From contig JAQSWE010000200.1 in assembly GCA_029266795.1 (NCBI GenBank), positions 1 through 5,068 of the forward strand: DNA of 5,068 bases. The letters are read 5' to 3'. Of the stretch, positions 1-5,068 are shown piece after piece. Every line of letters begins with the position of its first letter. The first letter of the stretch is position 1. The translations under genes were made by a program, and so were the position numbers. Origin of the DNA: Alphaproteobacteria bacterium. Lineage in GTDB: Bacteria; Pseudomonadota; Alphaproteobacteria; Micavibrionales; UBA2020. Below the pieces are notes generated by a model, which was not told the DNA's origin, ran no database searches, and was given only the letters and a program-made list of their open reading frames with translations.

Positions 1-1
1 C

Positions 2-844
2 GTCGAAATCGCGCCGGTTGCGGGAAAAATCCACGTCATCGTCAGCGGCATGAAGCCCCTCATCTGGGCCTTCGGCGGCGAGACGTCCCTCATTAGCGGC
101 GTGTCGGTTTTTGGCGATGTCCTGCCGGGGAAGAATAAAGTTCTGGCGGGCACGACGGGCATTGATTCCGGCAAGGTTCATTTCGCCGGCACTTTCCACT
201 GCCTGAAAGGCAATCACAGTAGCCCGCAGGACGACGATGACGGCGCGTTGGAGGCGTCGCTCGTGAAAATTTTCGGCCGCGCGCCGGAGATTGCGGCGGG
301 CGACCAGGAGCTGCGGCGGGCGCGCGTCACCCGACTGTCTGTTTCATTCACGCCTTGGCCCGACTGCAGCGCGATGAAGGTCTTCGATCCACCCATTCCC
401 GCCGGCTTCGATCCCGATGTCTGGTTTCAGGCCGCGATATCGAGTGACGACCGCACCTTCCAGCCCTTTGGCGAGGAAAAAATCGTCTCGCCCATGCCCG
501 TCGAAATGTATGCGGTGCTGCCCGGCTGGGTAGGCATTGCGCAGCTGGTGCATGACGGAACGATCGTTCGCGAAAAGACCCGCAAATGGCAGGTAAGCAT
601 GTGCAACCGAGTCAATAAGGTAGGACCGATGATGGCGCGCCCGATCCAGAGCGGGGGGATATATAAAATCGTAAAGAACATTCCCTACTTCCCCGCGATG
701 GAAACAAGCGGACCGCATTACGTGCTGGCGAAGGGGATAAACCTTCCCAAAGGAAATCCCACCTCCTGCGTCACGCGCGATGTTTCCAACAAAGTGCTAC
801 GCAACGGAGAGGATTGCCGGGGCCGCGATACTTTTCGCCGTTAA
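2..844 (+). CDS. Hypothetical protein, 5'-truncated by window edge
   Basis: The reading frame is open from base 2 to a TAA at 842-844, so the gene enters from outside the window; the first ATG, at 50, is probably internal because 16 sensible codons (VEIAPVAGKIHVIVSG) precede it. About 280 residues are visible. I do not recognise the family. The start of the visible part (hydrophobic strand IHVIVSG, then PLIWAFGG and ISGVSVFG) reads like a beta-sandwich, and the chain has many Gly, Pro and aromatic residues with no long hydrophobic helix. An acidic DDDD stretch lies near residue 61 counted from the ATG. Five cysteines (51, 106, 185, 240, 256 from the ATG) would fit disulfides in an exported protein, but any signal peptide lies outside the window. 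Codon use is GC-rich at third positions along its length, unlike the opposite-strand frames it covers. It is convergent with coaD. Coding status is likely; function is unknown. Confidence 0.7.
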   Translation, partial: VEIAPVAGKIHVIVSGMKPLIWAFGGETSLISGVSVFGDVLPGKNKVLAGTTGIDSGKVHFAGTFHCLKGNHSSPQDDDDGALEASLVKIFGRAPEIAAGDQELRRARVTRLSVSFTPWPDCSAMKVFDPPIPAGFDPDVWFQAAISSDDRTFQPFGEEKIVSPMPVEMYAVLPGWVGIAQLVHDGTIVREKTRKWQVSMCNRVNKVGPMMARPIQSGGIYKIVKNIPYFPAMETSGPHYVLAKGINLPKGNPTSCVTRDVSNKVLRNGEDCRGRDTFRR

Positions 845-895
845 AGGTAAGCGCGGGACCTTGAGGATCAGCGTCAGTAAAACCGCATTTTTTAT

Positions 896-1432
896 TCAAT
901 CGCGGCGCAGCCGCTGTTTCAGTTTTTCGGCGACATGCGGCGTCACGTGAGACGAAAGGCTCTTACCGCCCAGCTTGGCAAGTTCGCGGGCGATGCTGGA
1001 GGAGACGAAGTTGAGGTTCGCGTCAGATGCCACGAAGAACAGCGGCTGGAACTGTGGATATTCTTTGCGGCCCGCCATGGCGATTGGGTATTCGTTGTCG
1101 AAATCGGTGCCGGGGCGCAAGCCGCGGATATAAAACGGTGCGTTATGCGCCTCCATGAATGCCGCCGTCAGGCCTGAATGTTTTTCGACCGTGATGTCGC
1201 AGGTGATGCCTTCCTTGGCAAGGGCAGGTTTGATCAGCGTGTCTATTTCATGACGCAGCATCTCGACGCGTTCGTCATCGGTGAAGACCGGATTTTTGCC
1301 TTCGTTGACGGCGACGAGTATGATCAGCCGTGGCACCACGCGTCCCGCCTGCAGGATAATGTCGAGATGCCCGAGCGTGACGGGATCGAACGTACCGGCG
1401 TATACGCCACCCTTTGGTTTCGTGTCATCCAT
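896..1432 (-). CDS. coaD: Phosphopantetheine adenylyltransferase (CoaD)
   Basis: The enzyme transfers AMP from ATP to 4'-phosphopantetheine, giving dephospho-CoA and pyrophosphate, the penultimate step of cytosolic coenzyme A synthesis. The 178-residue product shows the nucleotidyltransferase signatures in order: GTFDPVTLGH at 13-22 (the TxGH site, His22), Lys46 in EGKNP, YIRGLR at 101-106 with Arg103 and Arg106, DFDNE at 110-114, and FVSSS at 142-146 before a helical C-terminus. Bacterial CoaD is usually about 160-170 residues; the excess is a short charged N-terminal leader plus small insertions. The segment before SSS reads ASDANLN, where E. coli has PSKEWS, so this part of the nucleotide pocket is divergent. 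The ATG at 1432-1430 is preceded by AAGGA (complement of 1439-1443) six bases upstream, which supports this start. It lies 83 bases downstream of the membrane-protein gene on the same strand. Identification is secure. Confidence 0.95.
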   Translation of the reverse strand: MDDTKPKGGVYAGTFDPVTLGHLDIILQAGRVVPRLIILVAVNEGKNPVFTDDERVEMLRHEIDTLIKPALAKEGITCDITVEKHSGLTAAFMEAHNAPFYIRGLRPGTDFDNEYPIAMAGRKEYPQFQPLFFVASDANLNFVSSSIARELAKLGGKSLSSHVTPHVAEKLKQRLRRD

Positions 1433-1438
1433 GATGCG

Positions 1439-1443
1439 TCCTT
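1439..1443 (-). promoter_or_regulatory. Ribosome binding site of coaD
   Basis: The minus strand reads AAGGA here, ending six bases before the coaD ATG. This fixes the start, since no other in-frame ATG lies close by. Confidence 0.7.
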
Positions 1444-1465
1444 ATGCGTTTCCCGAGATGCGTTA

Positions 1466-1495
1466 ACCCTAACCTACTCGCGCAGGCCCTGTCAA
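1466..1495 (-). promoter_or_regulatory. Candidate coaD promoter
   Basis: On the minus strand a perfect -35 hexamer TTGACA (1495-1490) is followed after 18 bases by TAGGGT (1471-1466), which keeps the T, A and final T of the -10 consensus. Transcription would begin near 1459, leaving a leader of roughly 27 bases that includes the AAGGA site. It lies in the gap between the stop of the membrane-protein gene and coaD, so coaD could be transcribed independently. The -10 is weak; this rests on pattern only. Confidence 0.4.
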
Positions 1496-1515
1496 ATCCG
1501 CCAGAACCGTATGTC

Positions 1516-3597
1516 CTACCGCCCAAAAATTCCCAGCGTCGCTGCGAGATTTGTGTAGTCGTCGGTCCAAGGCCTGACGCCTTTGGTGTCGGGCGCAAGC
1601 CAGCCTTTTTCGAGCAGTGCAGCGGCATCCGTGGATTTGTCGAGGATGACAAGCCAGCGGCTGTCTTTTTCGAGGTGCGTGGCTTCGTCGTCTTCGCGGC
1701 GCTGCTTGCGGTCGTAGCGCACATAGGCGGCAAGGCCGATTTCTTGCGCATTACGCGCGAGCACGGGGGCGAGGTTGGCGTAGCGGTTCGAGATATTGAA
1801 CAAGAGTATGCCGCCGTCCTTCAGCCGCGCGCGGTATGCCTCTATCGCCTCGATGGTCAACAGATGCGTGGGGATCGCATCGGCGCTGAAGGCATCGAGC
1901 GCGATCAGGTCGAACTTCCTGTCATTGATGCGCTCGATTGCCAGACGACCGTCGGCCAGAATAATTTCCGGCTTGCCGGCGGGTGAGCATTTATCGAGAT
2001 AGGTGAAATATTTGTTCGCCGCCTTGATGATGGCGGGGTCGATATCGATGAAAATCGCGCTGCCGCCCGCAGGCACGTAGCACGTCATCGCCCCTACGCC
2101 GAGGCCGACGACTGCTATATGCGCGGGCTTGTACGCGCCGAACACATTGCCGACCGGCCCCTCCGCCGTGTAATAGGAACCCGGAAGTTTCTCGCCCGCC
2201 GGAGTCATAATCTGCATGCCGTGCAGCGTAGTGCCGTGGTTGAGTGCACGCACGACATCCCCCTTCACGATATGCCCTGCGGAATCCGTCATTTTTGCCT
2301 CGATCACGGTGAGCGTGCCGAAGAAGCTACGATCTGTCTCCAATACCCCGTCGGTCCAGAACGCGCGCGCCATCACGAAGGCAATCAGAATCGCGCTCAT
2401 GGCATAGCGGATCGCCGCGCCATGACGCAGCTGCGCGCTGCGGAACAGCGGGTTTACGAACAGGCTGAGGACAAGGATGACCGGATATTCAACCGGCGAG
2501 TTCAGCAGGACGGGCGCGATAAAGGCGTTCAGCACACCGCCCAGCGCACCGCCAATAGACAGCATCAGGTAAAATGCCGTGAGGTTTTTTCCGGAGGGGC
2601 GAAGCTCCGCAAGGCGCATGTGGCACATCAGCGCGACCAGCCCGAAAATCCCCATATGGAGAATAAGCGACAGCCACGAACTGTTGAGGTCGGCGACATT
2701 CGAAATCGTCGCCGCGACCGTCAGCGCCACGGCGGCAGGATGGACGATGCCGAGCTTTTCAAGGCTGACAAATTTGCGGCTCCCGAAAGCGATGATAAAC
2801 GTCACCAGATAAAGCCCGAGCGGAATAACCCACATCATCGGCGCCGGAAAAATATTCGACGTGATATGCGTCGTCACGCCCAGCAGCAGGCTGGACGGGA
2901 AAAAGGCAAGCGCGATCCAGTGTAATTTTTGCTTGATCGACGGCGCATCTTCCAAGGGTGCGGCAACGGCCCCTGACGCTGCGGTGCCCTTGCCGCGCAG
3001 CGCGAGGAACAGGCTGGCCGACACGAAAAGCACCAGCAGCACGTACCCCGCTAGCCACAGATGCCCCTGGAATTTCAGGCCCGTCAGCGGATCGACGAGG
3101 AAAGGATAGGCGAACAGCCCGACGAAGCTGCCGAGATTGCTCACCGCATACAGGAAATACGGGTCATGCGCGCGCGGATGCCCGGTCTGCGTGAAAAGCC
3201 GCTGCAGCGTGGAAGAGGCGGCGGAAAGCGCGACGAACGGCACAGCGATGGTCGCGAACAGCATGCGGAACACATCGAAAGGCCCCGGTACACCGTCCTC
3301 CAGCGGCGAGATATGCGCGGGCAGAAAGATAAAGCCGAGGCACAGCGCTGCAAGGAAGAGCACCCCATGTGCTGCAGGTTTGGCGGTCGACAAAAAATGC
3401 GCGAGGAAATATCCCGCCAGCAGCATAATCTGGAAGAACGCCATTGCGACAATCCAGCCCGCTGGCGTGCCGCCCACGATCGGCAGCAGCATCTTGCCCA
3501 CCATCGGCTGGATGCTGAACATCAGCGCAGCGGAAAGGAACAGCGTGGCGCTGAAAACAAAAGCGAGGAGCGCGTGTTTCTGGTGTCCGGCATTCAT
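1516..3597 (-). CDS. Fused MFS-like membrane / spermidine-synthase-like protein
   Basis: The 693-residue product begins with about 13 hydrophobic segments (residues ~11-411) and ends in a soluble spermidine-synthase-like domain (~425-693). Family marks in the membrane half include SIQPMVGKMLLPIVGGTPAGW, DPYFLYAVSNLGSFVGL, and TTHITSNIFPAPMMWVIPLG. The tail begins with FFGTLTV, LNHGTTLHG and SYYTAEGP, then has the Rossmann-type VVGLGVGAM loop, FIDIDP, ADGR, LDAFSADAIPTHLLT, and closes with PWTDDYTNL. Such proteins are annotated as fused MFS/spermidine synthase; the soluble part resembles SpeE, but true polyamine synthesis or transport is not established for the family. I prefer the ATG at 3597-3595, ten bases after AAGGA (complement of 3608-3612); an ATG ten codons earlier at 3627 has only AAGGG abutting it. 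The stop is TAG at 1518-1516. It lies upstream of coaD and is divergent from the YdeI/OmdA-like gene. Family assignment is confident; activity is not. Confidence 0.85.
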   Translation of the reverse strand: MNAGHQKHALLAFVFSATLFLSAALMFSIQPMVGKMLLPIVGGTPAGWIVAMAFFQIMLLAGYFLAHFLSTAKPAAHGVLFLAALCLGFIFLPAHISPLEDGVPGPFDVFRMLFATIAVPFVALSAASSTLQRLFTQTGHPRAHDPYFLYAVSNLGSFVGLFAYPFLVDPLTGLKFQGHLWLAGYVLLVLFVSASLFLALRGKGTAASGAVAAPLEDAPSIKQKLHWIALAFFPSSLLLGVTTHITSNIFPAPMMWVIPLGLYLVTFIIAFGSRKFVSLEKLGIVHPAAVALTVAATISNVADLNSSWLSLILHMGIFGLVALMCHMRLAELRPSGKNLTAFYLMLSIGGALGGVLNAFIAPVLLNSPVEYPVILVLSLFVNPLFRSAQLRHGAAIRYAMSAILIAFVMARAFWTDGVLETDRSFFGTLTVIEAKMTDSAGHIVKGDVVRALNHGTTLHGMQIMTPAGEKLPGSYYTAEGPVGNVFGAYKPAHIAVVGLGVGAMTCYVPAGGSAIFIDIDPAIIKAANKYFTYLDKCSPAGKPEIILADGRLAIERINDRKFDLIALDAFSADAIPTHLLTIEAIEAYRARLKDGGILLFNISNRYANLAPVLARNAQEIGLAAYVRYDRKQRREDDEATHLEKDSRWLVILDKSTDAAALLEKGWLAPDTKGVRPWTDDYTNLAATLGIFGR

Positions 3598-3607
3598 TAT
3601 GGCTTCA

Positions 3608-3612
3608 TCCTT
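3608..3612 (-). promoter_or_regulatory. Ribosome binding site deciding the membrane-protein start
   Basis: The minus strand reads AAGGA, ten bases before the ATG at 3597. The rival upstream ATG at 3627 has its purine run directly touching the start codon, too close for a normal ribosome site, so this element favours the shorter product. Confidence 0.6.
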
Positions 3613-3627
3613 CTTCCCGTTATCCAT

Positions 3628-3689
3628 CCCTTATTTGGAAGCAAAAAGTGGTTTCTTGCAAGAGCAGGAATGCTTAATATGAAACCCGC
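3628..3689. promoter_or_regulatory. Divergent intergenic control region
   Basis: This AT-richer stretch separates the two divergent genes and must hold both promoters unless those lie inside coding sequence. A perfect 10-base palindrome, TCTTGCAAGA, sits at 3654-3663 near its middle and could be an operator. On the + strand TAATAT (3675-3680) matches four of six -10 bases, without a good -35. On the minus strand TTGCAA (3661-3656) is a possible -35, with only a weak CCAAAT 17 bases on. I cannot name a regulator. Confidence 0.4.
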
Positions 3690-3693
3690 ATGA
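3666..3693 (+). promoter_or_regulatory. Leader mini-frame with RBS, overlapping next start
   Basis: AGGAA at 3666-3670 is followed eight bases later by an ATG at 3679 that encodes only MKPA before a TGA at 3691-3693. That stop overlaps the start codon of the YdeI/OmdA-like gene as ATGA. The AGGAA site lies about 19 bases from the main start, too far to serve it directly, so translational coupling through the mini-frame is plausible. An in-frame ATG at 3670 would make it MLNMKPA. Alternatively TAATAT at 3675-3680 is a -10 and the mRNA is nearly leaderless, in which case the mini-frame is meaningless. Confidence 0.3.
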
Positions 3694-3941
3694 CAAGCAA
3701 GACCATCGCCAACGGCACTGTGCATAACGCGCCACCGGATTTGCGTAAAGCGCTGGGCGCGAGCCCAGCGGCACTTCTGGCATGGGCGGACATCACGCCG
3801 CTCGCCCGCAATGAATGGATTTGCTGGGTCACCTCGGCCAAAAAGGAAGAAACGCGCGCCAAGCGCATCGCGCAGGCCTGCGAGAACTTAAGCGACGGCA
3901 AGCGACGCCCCTGCTGCTGGCCCGGCTGTCCCCATCGCTAG
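3690..3941 (+). CDS. YdeI/OmpD-associated (OmdA-like) small protein
   Basis: The 83-residue product matches the pattern of the bacteriocin-protection, YdeI/OmpD-associated domain (OmdA type): PPDLRKALGASPAALLAW at 15-32, then TPLARNEWICWVTSAKKEETR at 36-56, with the conserved SAKKxETRxxRI core near 49-60. It ends in GKRRPCCWPGCPHR (70-83), a Cys-rich tail (Cys75, 76, 80, with His82) that could bind metal, though this is not shown. It has no signal peptide or membrane segment, so it is probably cytosolic. YdeI in enteric bacteria has been linked to resistance to antimicrobial peptides; the biochemical role of the domain is unclear, and it is not safe to transfer that phenotype here. The ATG at 3690 is the first possible start, because an in-frame TAA sits at 3675-3677. 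It has no well-placed ribosome site of its own. It is divergent from the fused membrane-protein gene. Confidence 0.75.
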   Translation: MTSKTIANGTVHNAPPDLRKALGASPAALLAWADITPLARNEWICWVTSAKKEETRAKRIAQACENLSDGKRRPCCWPGCPHR

Positions 3942-4016
3942 AGAGGCGCTGGCGCTGTTGTTAAGGCAGCGTTATTCGGCGAAAACCCTGATGTGCTATC
4001 TAATGCGCGGCCTACG

Positions 4017-4025
4017 TGTTACAAT
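4017..4025 (+). promoter_or_regulatory. Candidate extended -10 promoter
   Basis: TGTTACAAT combines an extended -10 TGn with TACAAT, five of six bases matching consensus. No good -35 is seen 16-18 bases upstream, as is tolerated by extended -10 promoters. Transcription would begin near 4032, about 60 bases before the GTG of the small membrane-protein gene. Pattern evidence only. Confidence 0.35.
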
Positions 4026-4091
4026 AATCTTCTATCCTTCAGGCGAAACCTTCACCCGCGTCCTTGCATCTTTGCAGAACGGCCGTTTCCT

Positions 4092-4268
4092 GTGCAAAAA
4101 GCCTCGATCACGTTCCTTATCCTCAGCCTGCTTTGCGGGATCATGGGTTTCAGCGGCATTGCCGTTTTGTCATTCGGATTTGCGCGCATCATGTTTCTTT
4201 TCTTCCTCGCGCTGTTCACCATCACGGGGTTTATTTACGTGCTGAACGAACCAGGGCCCATGAGATAG
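4092..4268 (+). CDS. Small YtjA/DUF1328-like membrane protein
   Basis: The 58-residue product is almost wholly hydrophobic. Two predicted membrane helices span about residues 5-22 (ITFLILSLLCGIMGFSGI) and 26-47 (FGFARIMFLFFLALFTITGFIY), separated by a short Gly-rich turn, with a short tail NEPGPMR. Length and layout fit the YtjA/DUF1328 family of tiny inner-membrane proteins, whose members typically read as a hydrophobic helix, GFGGIA-like turn, then an AKIxFxxFLxLF helix; here the equivalents are GFSGIA and ARIMFLFFLALF. Its role is unknown. The frame is open back to a GTG at 3993, but the codons there are rare in this neighbourhood and encode no family-like sequence, so I place the start at GTG 4092 (Val-Gln-Lys-Ala). 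There is no clear ribosome site before it, which leaves the start uncertain. It stops at TAG 4266-4268, converging on the polymerase gene 59 bases on. Confidence 0.65.
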   Translation: MQKASITFLILSLLCGIMGFSGIAVLSFGFARIMFLFFLALFTITGFIYVLNEPGPMR

Positions 4269-4327
4269 CGCGCGAAAAAGCGCATATCGATGCTCTGTGC
4301 GAATTTAAAAGCGGATTATAAAAGTAA

Positions 4328-5068
4328 CTATTCCGCGAATTCCGCCACATCGGGAATGCGGGTAAAGGCGATTTTGGTGCCTGTGAAGCCGCGGCTTTGT
4401 GTTGCGGTCATGCCGACCAATACAGTGTCGCGGCCGAATTTCTGGTTGAGCTTGTCCATCGCTTTCGACAGCTCTTCGTTTTTCTGCCGCTTCTTCGTGA
4501 CCGGCGACAGCATGTCGAACAGGTCGGGCTGTACCTGCGTTTTGGGGGTGATGGAGGACAGCACAACCGACACTTTCTTGATCTTGCGGCCCTTCACCTC
4601 GGGTAGCAGGCTTTGCCACATATCCTCCATCAGTTCCAGAAACGTGAAGCTGTCTTCCGCATGCGGCAGCCGTGCCTCCAGCCCCAAACGCGGGCCATTT
4701 TCGATGCGCATGGAGAGCGAGAACGCCCCCGCGCAATAATCTTTGCGCCGCATCCGGGCTGCCGCCTTGATGGTCAGGCGTCGCGCGATCTTGATGGCCT
4801 CGGCGGGCGGGCGCACTTCCGGCGACAGCACATGGCTGTGACCGATGGAACTGTTTTTTCCCGCCGTGTCCGGCACGTCATAACCGCGCAGGTAATACCA
4901 CATCTTTTCGCCCCACAGGCTGCCCCAGAGGGCGCGCATGTGTTTCGGCTGCAGCGTCAGCAGCTTTTTGATGTCCTTTATGCCTGCCTTGTTCAGCCGT
5001 GCTTCCATGTTCGGTCCAACACCCGACAGGTCACGCAGCTTCAATTCCTCCAGCCGCCCCGGCAGGTC
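4328..5068 (-). CDS. Y-family translesion DNA polymerase, C-terminal part
   Basis: About 246 C-terminal residues are visible; the frame stays open to the right edge (DLPGRLEELKLRDL), so the TTG at 5044 is not the true start and the catalytic palm lies outside. Counted from that TTG, residues 4-30 form the helix-hairpin-helix thumb (LSGVGPNMEARLNKAGI). WGSLWGEKMWYYLRGYD follows at 40-56, then the little-finger domain opens with SSIGHSHVLSPEVR at 65-78 and continues to about 165. QPDLF at 172-176 (bases 4531-4517) is a QxxLF sliding-clamp binding motif. The closing segment (NEELSKAMDKLNQKFGRDTV) resembles the UmuC-type C-terminus, as does the final KIAFTRIPD. The enzyme should copy past DNA lesions with low fidelity at stalled forks. 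A UmuC/DinB-like member is certain; the exact subfamily needs the missing half. No umuD-like gene is visible downstream. Any SOS box would lie outside the window. Confidence 0.9.
   Translation of the reverse strand, partial: DLPGRLEELKLRDLSGVGPNMEARLNKAGIKDIKKLLTLQPKHMRALWGSLWGEKMWYYLRGYDVPDTAGKNSSIGHSHVLSPEVRPPAEAIKIARRLTIKAAARMRRKDYCAGAFSLSMRIENGPRLGLEARLPHAEDSFTFLELMEDMWQSLLPEVKGRKIKKVSVVLSSITPKTQVQPDLFDMLSPVTKKRQKNEELSKAMDKLNQKFGRDTVLVGMTATQSRGFTGTKIAFTRIPDVAEFAE

Noticed and set aside
214..718. Minus-strand frames inside the first gene
   Set aside because: No family resemblance or ribosome sites; the + frame is longer, open to the edge and has consistent codon use.
845..914. Bidirectional terminator between the first gene and coaD
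   Set aside because: There is a T run at 888-893 and a short GCGGC/GCCGC stem at 902-914, but the T run is not preceded by a stable stem, and the stem is not followed by T's in either direction.
935..1558. + strand frames opposite coaD
   Set aside because: Antisense shadows of a securely identified gene, with no plausible product.
1444..3693. Long + strand open frames opposite the membrane-protein gene (1444-1986, 2119-2925, 3061-3693)
   Set aside because: They encode low-complexity Arg/His/Gln-rich sequence with no domain, and arise as the antisense of a GC-rich gene whose product is clearly recognised.
3953..3976. Terminator after the YdeI/OmdA-like gene (CGCTG/CAGCG stem followed by TTATT)
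   Set aside because: Only a 5-bp stem with a 9-base loop and a poor T tract; too weak to call.
4270..4283. GCGC-GAAAAA-GCGC hairpin between the convergent small membrane protein and polymerase genes
   Set aside because: Four-base stem with no T run on either strand; not convincing as a terminator.
3958..4321. Other + frames at 3958-4245 and 4064-4321
   Set aside because: They overlap the hydrophobic small-protein frame and give Ser/Arg- or His-rich sequence without family resemblance.
4290..4739. + strand and alternate minus-strand frames across the polymerase gene
   Set aside because: Shadows of the recognised Y-family polymerase frame.

Overview
The window looks like an ordinary chromosomal segment of a moderately GC-rich Gram-negative bacterium. 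An alphaproteobacterial origin is my best guess, from codon use and the style of the YdeI/OmdA-like and Y-family polymerase genes; this is inference, not proof. I see no RNA gene, insertion sequence, CRISPR array or phage gene. Six protein-coding genes can be supported, two of them cut by the window edges.

Left part (1-895): the 3' portion of an unrecognised protein on the + strand, rich in beta-type sequence and cysteine, enters from the left edge and ends at 844. It converges on the next gene across about 50 non-coding bases. Central part (896-3627): two minus-strand genes, read right to left. The first is a large polytopic membrane protein fused to a spermidine-synthase-like methyltransferase-fold domain. 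The second is coaD, phosphopantetheine adenylyltransferase of coenzyme A synthesis. The 83-base gap between them holds a plausible promoter for coaD, so they may be transcribed together, separately, or both.

Right part (3628-5068): a short divergent control region separates the membrane protein from a + strand YdeI/OmdA-like small protein gene. That gene's start codon overlaps the stop of a tiny upstream frame. A very small YtjA/DUF1328-like membrane protein gene follows on the + strand, probably starting at GTG. It converges on the C-terminal part of a Y-family translesion DNA polymerase (minus strand), which runs off the right edge. That fragment carries an HhH region, the little-finger domain and a QPDLF sliding-clamp motif.

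No shared pathway links these genes: coenzyme A synthesis, translesion synthesis, a polyamine-synthase-like membrane protein and small stress-type proteins sit side by side. I did not find a convincing new system. The points most worth checking are the overlapping mini-frame before the YdeI/OmdA-like gene, the divergent adenine-pocket loop of CoaD, and the start sites of the small membrane protein and the fused membrane protein.
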